From JANXZS01 sp963797255 (GTDB taxonomy: Bacteria; Acidobacteriota; Terriglobia; Terriglobales; Acidobacteriaceae): 64,000 nt of DNA. The position numbers and the translations under genes are program-made. The number at the start of each line of letters is the position of its first letter. The stretch's first letter is position 1. Below are positions 38,363 through 49,015 of the stretch, one piece after another. Where the stretch lies: NCBI GenBank assembly GCA_963797255.1, contig CAWCOV010000015.1:1-64000 (forward strand), written 5' to 3'. The notes under the pieces were generated by a model. The model saw nothing but the letters and a program-made list of their open reading frames with translations. It did not search any database and was not told the DNA's origin.

Positions 38363-40906
38363 TCATTCTGAATGCAGGGTTCTTGCGATGTCGATCCTGA
38401 GGGCGCGGTGAACCGGAACTAAGGCAGCAGCGGCGAGAATCACGATCAGCAAAGCGATTGAACTTGCATAGCTGATGGGATCCAGACCGCTGATCCCATA
38501 TAGGAAGCGCCGCAGGACCTGGGAGACAGCAGCGGTAATTGCGACTCCGGCAACCAGGCCAATAAGCACCTCAAGCGTAAAGCGTCGCAGAACGGTGGAG
38601 AAGATCTCACCGCGTTTTGCTCCAAGCGCCATGCGGATTGCAATCTCTTTCGTCCGTTGCGAGACCGCGTAACTGACCAGGCCAAGCAATCCAACCACGG
38701 CGAGGAAAATGGCGATGCCACCGAGCAGGCTAATGATGGCCGCAATCTGTTCCACCTGCGCGACATTTTTGCGATAGCCGGCTTGCAGCGGTGTGATGGT
38801 GGGGAACAGCCTGGTGTCCAGGCTGTTGCTAATGGCCTTGATTGCGGGGAATAGCGCATTGGATTCGCCGGCGGTTTTGACCAGCACGAACATGCCCGGT
38901 AAATGCTTTTCTGTCGGCGGGTAATAGATCTCGGTTGCGTCCGTGTTGTTCATCTCCATGGCTCGGGTATTGCCAACCACGCCGACCACGACGTCTTTGC
39001 CATCCTGCCATTGTTTGCCGATGGGATCGTCATGGGGCCACCGCTTGCGTGCGAGCGATTCGCTGAGAACGACGGCGTTTGTGTCTCCCTGGCGCAGGTA
39101 ACGGCCGCGCAACAGTGGAATACCCATGGTCTGAAAGAACTCGGGACCGACCCAGTTGGGATAGATCATCACGGTGTGGCTATCGACCTTAATCGAGGTA
39201 ATCATGACGCCATGATTGACCAGCGGTGGGAGGAGGGCCATGGAGACGGAGGTGACTCCGGGGAGGGCGCGAAGGCCATTCTGAAATTGGTCGAGGTAGG
39301 TCCGTGCGGCATTTGGTGTGTAGCCATGTTCCGCGAGACCGGGGTCGATGGAGAAGACCGGTGTGTAGTCAAAGCCGGGATCTGCGTAGATGGTATGCAG
39401 GGTGGCGCGTACCAACAACCCGGCGAGGATGAGGAGTACGCAACTGGCAGCCACCTGGGCGCTGATCACAAAGCGCTGTGCCAAAGTTTTGCCGCGTGTA
39501 AGCTTCACCATCTGAAGGGTAGGCATGAGGCTGAAGAAGAGTGCTGCCAGAAGACCGATGATCGCGGTGAAGACGAGCACCCGCCAATCCGGTGCGGCGC
39601 TCATCCATGCCGGAGCGTCTGCATAATTGAGAGCGAGGCGAAGCGCAACATAGCTTACTGGCAGCGCGGTAATCGATCCCAGCAAAGCCAGCAGCAGGCT
39701 CTCGGTTAAGAGCTGGCGAAAGATGCGCGAGCGCTGGGCGCCGATCGAGTAGCGAATCTGGATCTCGTGTTGGCGGCTGACTCCGCGGGCCATGAGCAGG
39801 CCACCAAGGTTGGCGCAGGCGACCGCGAGGATGAGCAAAACCAGCAGGCCCGCGAGCGCAAGGATCGGGTAGGCGTGGTCGTCGAGCTGAACAAAGTGCG
39901 CGCCTGGCAAGAGGCGAATGTATTCCTTATCCCAGATCAAAGCGGGGTACAGCTTGCGCAGCTGGGTGGTGAGCGTAAGCAGTTCCTGCCCAGCTTGCGG
40001 AATCGTCACTCCGGGGGCAAGCCTTGCCGTCACCGTGATCATTTCTTCGAACTTCGGGTCGTTGAATTGTTTGCTGCCATCGACAAAGTAAGTGTGCTGC
40101 ATGAGTGGCAACCACACATCCGGCGTGGTCGTCCCGAGATTCGCAAAGGATTGCGACGTTATGCCGATTACAGTAGCCGACTTGCCGGCGAGATGAATGG
40201 TCTTTCCGATGATGGAAGGATCGGCGCCATATTTTCTTTGCCAAAGAGAATAGCTGAGAATGGCGACAGGATCGGCTGCGGCTGAATTTTCGCGAACGGG
40301 ATCGAAGAGTCGCCCCACAGTGGCAGTTGCGCCCAGTTCGCTGAAGTAGTTGGCAGCGACAAAAGAGGGTTTTACCCGCTGTTCGTCGCGATCCAATACC
40401 ATGGGAGCGCCATCCATCGTCGGCAAAAGGGCGGATAGCGATTTCGCATTGTCGCGGTAGTAGACGATGGACTGCCAGGGAATTGCAGGAGTGATATTCT
40501 CCGGCGAGCGGCGCTCAAAACTGACCAATGATTTGGGATCGTGTACTGGGATCAATTGCAGGGCGATGAGGTTATAGAGGCTGAACGCGAGCGTATTGAC
40601 GCCGATGCCCAGTGCCAGCACCACTATCGCCGTAGCCGAGAAGCCCGGCGAACGAGTAAGGATCCGAGCTCCGAAACGGATGTCCTGCGCGACGGATGCG
40701 AGCCAGAGGGTGCCGCGGCTTTCGCGGCATTGCTCCTTGACCTGCTCCATGCCGCCAAACTCCAATCTTGTCATGCGGCGAGCTTCCGCCTCCGACTGAC
40801 CATCGCGCATTTTGTCCGCGACCTGGGAATCAAAATGAAAGCGGAGTTCGGAGTCGAGTTCCTGCTCCATTCGGCGGACCTGAAAGAGACGCTGCAGCCA
40901 GTTCAT
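38363..40906 (-). CDS. ADOP-type duplicated ABC permease (MacB-like), intact
   Basis: An 847-aa permease of the acidobacterial duplicated type. A cytoplasmic N-terminal helical segment (RRMEQELDSELRFHFD, DIRFGARILTRSPGFSATAIV) precedes two FtsX/MacB units, each with a MacB periplasmic core domain and membrane helices (VVLALGIGVNTLAFSLYN; LVLLILAVACANLGGLLMARG; GIAIFLAVVGLLGLVSYAVSQRTKEIAIRMALGA). No ATPase is encoded beside it, as usual for this family. Substrate unknown; export or mechanotransmission across the envelope is expected. Its ATG overlaps the stop of the PadR regulator by four bases, so it is co-expressed and probably repressed by it. Confidence 0.92.
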   Translation of the reverse strand: MNWLQRLFQVRRMEQELDSELRFHFDSQVADKMRDGQSEAEARRMTRLEFGGMEQVKEQCRESRGTLWLASVAQDIRFGARILTRSPGFSATAIVVLALGIGVNTLAFSLYNLIALQLIPVHDPKSLVSFERRSPENITPAIPWQSIVYYRDNAKSLSALLPTMDGAPMVLDRDEQRVKPSFVAANYFSELGATATVGRLFDPVRENSAAADPVAILSYSLWQRKYGADPSIIGKTIHLAGKSATVIGITSQSFANLGTTTPDVWLPLMQHTYFVDGSKQFNDPKFEEMITVTARLAPGVTIPQAGQELLTLTTQLRKLYPALIWDKEYIRLLPGAHFVQLDDHAYPILALAGLLVLLILAVACANLGGLLMARGVSRQHEIQIRYSIGAQRSRIFRQLLTESLLLALLGSITALPVSYVALRLALNYADAPAWMSAAPDWRVLVFTAIIGLLAALFFSLMPTLQMVKLTRGKTLAQRFVISAQVAASCVLLILAGLLVRATLHTIYADPGFDYTPVFSIDPGLAEHGYTPNAARTYLDQFQNGLRALPGVTSVSMALLPPLVNHGVMITSIKVDSHTVMIYPNWVGPEFFQTMGIPLLRGRYLRQGDTNAVVLSESLARKRWPHDDPIGKQWQDGKDVVVGVVGNTRAMEMNNTDATEIYYPPTEKHLPGMFVLVKTAGESNALFPAIKAISNSLDTRLFPTITPLQAGYRKNVAQVEQIAAIISLLGGIAIFLAVVGLLGLVSYAVSQRTKEIAIRMALGAKRGEIFSTVLRRFTLEVLIGLVAGVAITAAVSQVLRRFLYGISGLDPISYASSIALLIVILAAAALVPVHRALRIDIARTLHSE

Positions 40907-41253
40907 GAGAGTTCTCCTTGCGGATGTTGCAGGATCAGGCCGATGATTTCGGTGAGGCGTGCCCAGCTCTCGGTCTCAGAACGCAACTGGGCTTTGCCGG
41001 CCTTGGTAAGCCTGTAAAACTTGGCTTCGCGGCCAGTTTCGGTCGGACCCCACTCGGCGGCGAGGAATTTCTTGTTTTCAAGCCGATGGAGTGCGGGGTA
41101 AAGCGACCCCTGCTGGACTTGCAGCGCCTCTTTCGAAATCGACTGAATACGCTGAGCGATTGCGTAACCATGGACGGGCCCAAAAGCTACAACACGGAGA
41201 ATCAGGAGGTCGAGGGTGCCCTGGGGTAGATCAAATTTATTTTGAGTTGTCAT
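40903..41253 (-). CDS. PadR family transcriptional regulator (intact ADOP pair)
   Basis: A 116-aa PadR winged-helix repressor: GTLDLLILRVVAFGPVHGYAIAQRIQ, QGSLYPALHRLENKKFLAAEW and FYRLTKAGKAQL are the family hallmarks, followed by a dimerisation helix. The start at 41253 (MTTQNKFDLPQ) fits the family start better than the upstream ATG at 41304. It is coupled to the ADOP permease by an ATGA overlap. An inverted repeat at 41262-41291 is a candidate self-operator. Confidence 0.92.
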   Translation of the reverse strand: MTTQNKFDLPQGTLDLLILRVVAFGPVHGYAIAQRIQSISKEALQVQQGSLYPALHRLENKKFLAAEWGPTETGREAKFYRLTKAGKAQLRSETESWARLTEIIGLILQHPQGELS

Positions 41254-41261
41254 ACCTATCA

Positions 41262-41291
41262 CTTCTACATATATCCTTTCACCTGTAGAAG
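41262..41291. promoter_or_regulatory. Candidate PadR operator
   Basis: CTTCTACA (41262-41269) and TGTAGAAG (41284-41291) form a perfect inverted repeat with a 14-base AT-rich spacer containing TATAT, starting 9 bp upstream of the padR start codon. PadR repressors usually bind such dyads in their own promoter. The assignment rests on position only. Confidence 0.45.
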
Positions 41292-41764
41292 GGCAAGGTG
41301 TCACTCAAAAATTTCTTCCGACGGTAGCCTGTCCGCGATCTCAATTCTGCGCGGTGAGCCGCCTCAAAGATTCGACCGCTCTTTGTCTCTGCCATTATTC
41401 GGATTCAAAGCCTTTTTTATTCAATGCCTTAAGCCGCCCAACGACTAAGGAACGGGTGAATCCGTGCACTCCGGAATGCTTTGATGCGATGAAGGTCGCG
41501 GGCGACTGGCGTCGTGAAATTCGAAGACGGCTAAGACCACAAGTCTTTTATTCCGGAGTAATATTCTCAACTGAGAAAAGCATCGGTGACCATTTCCGAT
41601 CTGCTGGCGCCAGCCCTTAACCGTCATTCATTGACTGTTTTGATCGATGCTTGCTCGCACGGGCTCATTTCAAATCTTTGCAGGCCACAAAAAGCGTTCA
41701 AGATATCAACGCCTTGTTGACGACAGGTAGCAAAAATTGATCACCGTTGATAGGAGTGAATTCT
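41292..41764. other. Divergent intergenic region
   Basis: About 470 bp between the divergently transcribed PadR and VCBS genes. No gene is recognised. AGGAG at 41752 serves the ATG at 41765. Confidence 0.45.
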
Positions 41765-44364
41765 ATGTTTAAGCAAGTCAGCTTCTGCCGCGCCTTGGTA
41801 GGTCCCGGCCCACGACGCATCGCACTCACCGCAGCTTTAACGATAGGGTTCACCTCCTATCTGTCGGCACAGGTAAACTTCATTTCCTCGCAAAATATAC
41901 CGGCTGATGTCTGCACGGGCCTCTTCGCTGGCCACTTCAACAACGACGCGAAATCTGACTTCCTAACTTCGTGCCATCCTGGGTTTCCGGCAGGGTCCCC
42001 AACCCAGATTACTGCATTGCTGAACAACGGTAATGGCACATACACAGGCGTCGTCGATGCGGGTTCGCCCTTTTCAGGAGCTGCGCTGGTAACGGACTTG
42101 AACGGGGATGGCATCAGCGACTTAGTGCTGATCGATGAAGGCGACGTCGGTTATGCAGTGCAACTCGGCAATCCCGATGGAACTTTCCGGGCTCCCAACC
42201 CCGTGCCTGGAATTGGCGGCAATGGCACCATCGTTGCCGGAGATTTCTCTGGTAATGGCAGGAAGGATCTCGCGTCCATCGATTTCAACACCACGGCCAG
42301 CGGAACTCTGACAATTGCTTTGAATAAGGGTGACGGCACCTTTCAAAAAGGAAATAGTTACACTCTGAATGCAACTACCGCCAACCGATTCCTGCTGTAT
42401 CTTTCCAGCGGTGACATAAACGGGGACGGCAAAGCTGATCTTGCTGTCGTCTATGGCGGTACGAGCGGTACCGTCGTGCCTTACCTCTCGTCAGGAAATG
42501 GAGTCTTCGTCAAGGGTGCCACATTCGCTGCAGGGAATAGCCCAGGGCAAGCTGCCATTGGCCGGTTGAACAGTGATGCCTATGGCGACCTGGCCATCCC
42601 GACGTCGACCGGTGTCACAATATTGTTCGGCTCTCCAAGTGGCGCGCTGACTGCGGGACATCGGTTCCTTACCAGAACCCTACGGGAATCTTTGGCTCCG
42701 GACAAGGTCTGCTATTGGCAGATGTAAGTAAAGACGGTAAGACGGATATGGTATTCGCGGGTTTGAATCTCGTTTTTGTCTACAAGGGGAATGGAGACGG
42801 AACTTTTGCCAGTCCTTCCGTATACAGCCTGCCGGGCCCTGGCTCACTAACTCTTGCGGATACGAAGGGAATCGGCAACCTCGACATCGCTGCCATCGGG
42901 GTGCTCGAGGGTTCAGGTGGCGTGGCGGCAAGCATTGGTTTGCTGACCAATGATGGCAAAGGCAACTTCAGGGGGGCGCCTAATACGTATTCAGCGCTGG
43001 CCGCGGGCATCGTTTCTGCCGATTTCAATCGCGACGGCAAGCGCGACGTGGCATTGGTCAATACCCCGACCTGCAAGGCTCCATGCAACGGCAAAGTCAC
43101 GGTTTTCCCAGGCTCAGGCAGCACGTTTTTCAACGCGGGCGCGCAGTACACAATCGGTATGCATGGTATGGCGATCGCGGCAGGGGACCTGAACGGCGAC
43201 GGAGTCACTGACCTTGTAGTGACGAACGGAACGCCCGGCGACAACGCAGATGTCAGCATTCTGCTTGGAATTAAAACCGGAGGGTTCCAGCCAGCTCACA
43301 ATTTTCGCCTGGGATCGCTAAGCAATGACGTATTCCTGGTTGACATGAACCACGACGGAAAGCTGGATTTGGTCGAAGATGGCGGGATTGCGCTTGGCGA
43401 TGGAAAGGGATCGTTCGGAGACTTGATTCCATTTCCGGACGGCATCGCCTTCGGCTATGACTCGTCGTCGAACTATTATTCCACTCATCTGGGAGTTGGA
43501 GATTTCAATGGTGACGGCAAATTCGATATAGCCGTTGCCATGAAGACCGAGGTATGGGTACTGCTTGGCGACGGCACCGGGCATTTCACGGGAACGCAGC
43601 TTACAGTGGCGGCTGATTTGCAGCAGTCTATCGGAATAATTGTCGGGAAACTTCATGGAGGAACGGTCTCCGATATTGTCGTAGCGTCGCAGGACTTTTT
43701 TGGGGGCGGGGGCGACAACGAAGCAATTTTCTTTAAAGGCAATGGAAACGGAACCTTTCAGGATGGTGTCGTCATTGGCGCGACAGACCCTACTCTGACA
43801 GGTGCCGTGGCCATTGGCGACTTTAATCATGACGGGAAAAATGATGTCGCACTCTCGAGCGCGAGTAGCGTTGAAGTGCTCTTAGGCAAAGGCGATGGAA
43901 CATTTAACGCCGCCGGTGGGGGTGGTATAACGAGTGGCCCCCTACAACTCTCAGGCGCTACCACGAATTCGGTAGGATATGTCGCGGTCTCTGACTTCAA
44001 CGGCGACGGGCTACCCGACATGATATTCACCAATGATCACGGGCTCAGTCGGCTCTATAGCGTTCCCGCTCCCACCGTGTCGCCTACGAGCCTCCGCTGG
44101 TCTCAAAGCAATGACAGCGCCGTGCAGGTAGTGACAATCAAGAACACTACAACCACGGCTCAGTCTGTTCGCGCCGTACTCGCCGATCCCGCTCAATCTG
44201 AATACCAGATAACGTCGAACACCTGCGGCAGTTCTCTCGCCGCTGGAGGCACCTGCAAAGTCAGTATCAAGCACAACGGTGGCGCAGGGCGGCCATTTGA
44301 CACGCTGTATGTCAGTGACAATGGCGTGTTCATCGCGAATGTTTTATTGTCGGCGACCGACTAG
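41765..44364 (+). pseudogene. VCBS/FG-GAP repeat surface protein, one frameshift
   Basis: About 866 codons in two frames. Signal peptide (IALTAALTIGFTSYLSAQ), then many FG-GAP blades such as TDLNGDGISDLVLIDEG, GDINGDGKADLAVVYGG, ADFNRDGKRDVALV, GDFNGDGKFDIAVAM and SDFNGDGLPDMIFTN. The C-terminus (about the last 100 residues) is an Ig-like choice-of-anchor domain, PTSLRWSQSNDSAVQVVTIKNTT to VLLSATD. One single-base frame change near 42660 separates the halves: SVPYQNPTGIFGSGQGLLLADVSKDG continues in the second frame. The rest is clean, so this may be a sequencing error rather than decay. Probably secreted or surface-attached; function unknown. Confidence 0.82.
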
Positions 44365-44457
44365 AGGTAATCTGTCACAGAATCATGGGCTTCGCTGTTG
44401 AACCTGATGGCAGCAGCGAAGCCCGTGAGTACTTTTAATAAATGGAATGAGCCGCTT

Positions 44458-44850
44458 TCACTTCACGGTCAAGGTCAATGTAGTCGAGTGTGTAAGAGAC
44501 CCGGATGTCGCAGTTACTGTCAGCGTGTAGGAGTGAGGCGTTGGCGTGCCTGTGTTGTCGACTCCACCGCCTCCGCACGCGCTCAAACCCAGCATCGCGC
44601 ATCCCGCCATGCCTACGATCGCAAGCCATAGACCTCGCCGTGAGGTTTTGCGGAGTTTGCCCGCAAATGGCAACAGGACCAAACCAAGGACCGCTGGAAG
44701 TGTGCCGCGATGGAGCGGTCGTCGGTATGCAGACCTGTGGACGAAGGCGGCACAGTTATTGTGAGTGTCACATTTTGTTGGGCGGAAATCGGCTGGGATA
44801 GTCGATGCCGAGAATGTAGCTTTCGCGCCTGCGACTGTAATCAGATTCGA
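44458..44850 (-). pseudogene. C-terminal remnant of an Ig-like surface protein
   Basis: The minus strand ends with TLTVTATSGSLTHSTTLTLTVK, preceded by a hydrophobic segment and GLSACGGGG, the typical C-terminus of large acidobacterial Ig-like repeat proteins. Upstream pieces in other frames (SAQQNVTLTITVPPSSTG; LPAVLGLVLLPFAGKLRK) extend it, so at least two frameshifts are present. The N-terminal bulk of the protein is missing. It is a dead fragment. Confidence 0.65.
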
Positions 44851-45139
44851 AAAGGGCCGAGGACCGAAACACTTTTCTGCGAAGCAGACGATTTGTGATG
44901 CAAACTTGTTGGGCGTTTCGTCCGGTCCTGGATTCCGAGGAGATTACGAAGCGAACTGCCCAGCCAGGATAGTCAATCTTGAAATGCAAGACTAGCGAGG
45001 CAGGTCTTCCGGATCACCGCTTCAAATTTCTTTTTGGTGATCCTGGACGGGAAGGGGACATGTGGACAACATCGCGAAATCCAAGCTTCAGCCCATTGAA
45101 CAGATCAAGCAACACACTCTAGACGAATCAGAGGTACTT
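44851..45139. other. Intergenic region, nothing recognised
   Basis: About 290 bp between the surface-protein remnant and the end of the paoC-like pseudogene. No gene or strong structure seen. Confidence 0.4.
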
Positions 45140-47073
45140 CTAAGCCAGCATGATCATATCTGGTGTGATCGGATACTCCCTGATCCGCTTTCCGGTAGCG
45201 TGTAAATTGCATTCGCTACAGCCGCCGAGACCCCTGTGATACCGATCTCTCCGATACCGCGCGAGCCGAGAGGATTGAATTTGAGGTCTGGGATATTTAG
45301 AACAGTAACATCGATCGTGCCGATATCGGCGTTTACCGGCACGTGGTACTCTGCGAACGATTCGTTCACCACACGCCCATACTTCGGATCGAGATGAGCA
45401 TCTTCGTAGAGCGCGAAGGACACTCCCCAGACGATTCCTCCCATCAGTTGATTCAAACCCGTTTTCTGGTTCGGCAATGTGCCGATGTCGTAGGTTCCAA
45501 CAACACGGCGCACCTTGACCATATGTGTATCCTTGTCGACTGCAACCTCAGCAAACACTGCGCCCCACGAGTACGAGGTCATGGAGTCCTTCGATTCTGA
45601 GGGCTCTGCTGAACCCATGGCAGCTTGCTGAGCCATGATCGTATAGGTTCCGGTTCCGAGATCTTGCGTTCCAGAACCGACGAACATTCTTCCGCCAGGT
45701 AAAAGACGCACGACAGCCTGAGCCGCGCCGCGATTGGCCGGATATGTAGCTGTGGCCATGCCATATCCAACCCACGAATTTCCTTCTAACAAAGTGAGTG
45801 GAGTGGCGCTCCGTTTTGACCATCCAAAACGGTCCGCAACCTGCTGAGAACAATCCTTCAGATGTTTATTGGTCCATGGTCGGTCGTGACCGGGATCTTT
45901 GTCCGCGTAGTTCACAAGACGAAGCTGAACCGGATCCATCTTCAACTTCTCTGCCAGTTCATCCATAGCAATCTCCAGCACAGCCGTGCCGGATGCCTCC
46001 CCCGGAGCCCGCATAAATGTGGAAACGCCAAGATTTACATCAACGACCTTGGCAGAGACGGAGTTTGCCTCACTTGCGTAGAGGTTTTTAGTTGGGCCTC
46101 CAGAATGCTCAACGAAGTCTTCCATGACGGATGCATTCATCACCACGTCATTCTGCATCGCCAGCAACTTGCCATCCGCACTGGCGCCTAGCCTGATCCG
46201 GTTGATCGTTGCGGGGCGTGCGCCTACCGGTCCAAACATTTGTTCACGTTCGAGAACGAGTTTCACAGGTTTACCTGTCACTTTCGCTGCCATGGCACAC
46301 AGCGGCACGTGGACCACATTGATCCTTTGCAGCCAAATCCTCCACCAACTACTGGATTGATGACGTGAACGTAGTCGATGGGAATATCGAGGGTCTTCGC
46401 GAGTGCCATACGCTCCCCGGAAATGTACTGCGTGGCGTCATACACAGTCAGTCTGTCGCCCTCCCACCCAGCGATGGTTGCGTGAGGCTCCATCCGATTG
46501 TGGAACTGGATTGGCGTGACGTAGGTATTCTCAATGATGACATTTGCTGCGGAAAGACCGGCCTGTAGATCGCCGCGATGATCGCGCGCCGGTTCTTTGC
46601 CTGGGTTCTTCGGCCACCTGGCCTCGCTCGTGCGATCCTTTATGCCAATCTGCGCCATCTTTGGCGCATAATTCACCTTCAACATTGCTGCTGCCGTTTT
46701 GGCTTCATTCAGTGACTTTGCCACTACGACTGCGATCGGTTGACCGTTGTACGAAACGGTCTGGTCCTGTAACAAACTAAGGGTCCGGCGCGCAGGCGGC
46801 TGTGGAGGCGCTGGATTTATCTTTGGAGCGTTGAAGGGCGTGAGGATTGCCAAGATTCCCGTCGCTTTCTCAGCTGCTTGCTTGATCGATTGAAACGATA
46901 GTCCCGCTGGGAATCGTCGACTGAACCATGTAGGCATACAAAAGCTCTGCCTTTGAGAATGGTTGGGAAAATTCGGCTGCGTATTTGATTTTTCCGGTAA
47001 CTTTGGCAATTCCTTCGTAGCGATGATCCAGTTGCTTCGCCTGCTTTGGAGTTCCATCTCTTCGTTGCATCAT
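45140..47073 (-). pseudogene. paoC: PaoC-type molybdenum cofactor-binding subunit, broken
   Basis: Large subunit of a periplasmic aldehyde dehydrogenase of the xanthine oxidase family (normally about 730 aa). Pieces: HRYEGIAKVTGKIKYAAEFSQP; LLQDQTVSYNGQPIAVVVAKSL; ENTYVTPIQFHNRMEPHATIAGW; VNPVVGGGFG-type motif (INPVVGGGFGCKG); MRAPGEASGTAVLEIAMDELA; NPLGSRGIGEIGITGVSAAVANAIY. Frame changes occur near 46885, 46310 and 45195. In addition about 100 residues are missing in frame after GTQDLGTGTYTIMAQ, where AAMGSAEPSESKDSMTSYSWGAVFAEV follows too soon, so part of the Moco domain is gone. It overlaps paoB by four bases. Certainly non-functional. Confidence 0.85.
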
Positions 47074-48091
47074 GCATTCGCTCCTTCCGGCAGTCCGCGA
47101 CTTGCAACTGTCAGCGCTCTCACGATAGCCTCTTTCGCCAGTTCAATCTTGAACTGGTTGTGCTCGTAGCCCTTGGCACCGCGGAGAAGAATCTCGGCGG
47201 CTTGCTTGAAGCTATCGTGCGTGGCAGGCTTGCCTTCAAGCACGTGTTCTGCCGCGATCTGTCGCCATGGTTTTAGTGCAACACCACCAAGCGCAATACC
47301 TACGGATCGAACGGTATTGCGGTCCCTCTCGAGTCCTGCCGCAACCGAAATGAGAGCGAACGCGTAGCTGTTTCTATCGCGCACCTTGAGGTAGAAGGAG
47401 TTCTTCGCGAATTTCGCGGGGGGCAGCGACATGCTTACGATCAACTCGCCGGGGCGCAGACTCGTCTCAATCCATGGTGTGTTGCCTGGAAGCTTATGGA
47501 GGTCCGCGAACGGTATCGTGCGTTTACCCTTGGGCCCATCCACGTCCACAGTCGCGTTGAGCGCCGCCAAGGCGACGCACATATCCGATGGATGCGTTGC
47601 GATACAGCTTTTACCGCTCGTCGAATCCTTATCTGTTTGGCCGAGAATGGCATGAATTCGGTTGTATCCCTGGATTGCCGCGCATCCCGAACCCGGTGTC
47701 CTCTTATTGCAAGCGGGAAAATTTACATCGGTGAAGTAGTAGCAGCGAGTTCTTTGTAAGAGATTTCCACCCGTGGTTGCTATGTTTCGCAATTGTGGCG
47801 ATGCTCCGCTAAGAAGTGCCTGCGAGAGTAACGGATAGTTCATCTTGATCAACGCATGGTCGGCAAGGTCAAAGTTATGTACGAGAGCGCCGATTCTAGC
47901 GCTCCCTGATCCTCCGTTACCTGCGCCAAATTCAGGTGACTGATGTCCACAAGGGTGGTGGGCGTCTCTACCTCATATTTCATCAGATCGACGAGATTTG
48001 TTCCGCCCGCAAGAAACTTCGCGCCGCGCCCACTTCCTGAATGAGTCACGGCTTCTGTGGATGTCACTCTTTCATATCCGAAGGTCTTCAT
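47070..48091 (-). pseudogene. paoB: PaoB-type FAD/4Fe-4S subunit, one frameshift
   Basis: Middle subunit of the same aldehyde dehydrogenase. The FAD-binding part is recognised by KFLAGGTNLVDLMKYEVETPTTLVDI and SPQLRNIATTGGNLLQRTRC. The Cys-rich insert RCYYFTDVNFPACNKRTPGSGCAA with ILGQTD and CIATHPSDMCVALAAL is the extra 4Fe-4S binding segment that sets PaoB apart from ordinary FAD subunits. One frame change near 47905 (ALRIGALVHNFDLADHALIKMNYP continues in the other frame). The rest reads through to EGANA and overlaps paoC by four bases. Confidence 0.85.
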
Positions 48092-48824
48092 GCCGAAGCT
48101 CCTTTAGAAACTGACGGGACGGCCGCGACAATATTTGGATAAGCTCCGCAGCGGCAGATATTTCCACTCATCCTTTCCCTGATTTCGTCGTCTTTCATCT
48201 CCGGCTGATCCGTTTTTCCAGTATGGAAACTCACTATAGAAAGGGCTCTGCGCTTCTGCTCTTCCACCGCTGCCACTGCGGAGCAGATCTGCCCTGGAGT
48301 GCAATATCCGCATTGATAGCCATCATGATCGAGAAACGCGGCCTGCATGGGGTGGAGATCGCCGATCTCTTTCGGGTCCGATATTTTTGCAAGTCCCTCA
48401 ATCGTGGTGATCTCCGCACCTTCCGCTGCCACTGCCAAAGTAAGGCACGAATTCACGCGACGACCATCAACGAGCACTGTGCACGCCCCGCACTGTCCAT
48501 GGTCACAACCTTTCTTCGTTCCGGTCAATTCCATAGACTCTCTGAGAGCGTCCAGCAGGGAGGTCCTGGGATCCAGCGAAAGAGACTCTGCCTTGCCATT
48601 CACCTTGAGCGTAGTCGTCCGCATCGGGGACGAAGCCCCGGCGTGATCGGCAAACTCTGCAATCAGGGCCCTTGGGGACTTGCCACGGCGAAAGCCGACA
48701 TAGCTCCGGCTGATTGCAAAAAGCGCCTTCGGTTCAGCTCAAACTGGAGGCCGGATTTTGCGAGCTCCTTCTCCTCCTCCTCGAACTCTTCACGCGTGGG
48801 GGGGTCGTTCAGGGGGTCAGACAT
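48088..48824 (-). pseudogene. paoA: PaoA-type 2Fe-2S subunit with Tat signal, one frameshift
   Basis: Small iron-sulfur subunit. Cluster ligands: GCDHGQCGACTVLVDGRRVNSC (first 2Fe-2S) and GYQCGYCTPGQI with GNICRCGAYPNI (second). The leader starting at 48824 (MSDPLNDPPTREEFEEEE, then NRRRFLQSAGAMSAFAVA) is a Tat signal, so the enzyme was periplasmic. One indel near 48657 separates leader and domain (LIAEFADHAGASSPMRTTTLKV continues in the second frame). Translation from the internal ATG at 48624 would give an intact but cytoplasmic 178-aa subunit. It heads the paoABC operon. Confidence 0.82.
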
Positions 48825-49015
48825 TGACTAACTCCAATCAGGAAACGCCTACGGTTGTTCAGACATAAATAGACGAGGCGTGCGCCCCGGGAGATGCTTA
48901 CTCCCTCATAAGAGCTTTTATCCGCTGCATTGGGCGAAGTTTCAGCGTGTGCTTGACGGCACGCGCAAAATCAAGCAACCTGAAATTCCGAAATCCACGA
49001 TTCGAGGAAATAAGG

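Noticed and set aside
38903..39709. 268-codon plus-strand frame
   Set aside because: Antisense to the intact ADOP permease; composition reflects GC-rich third positions.
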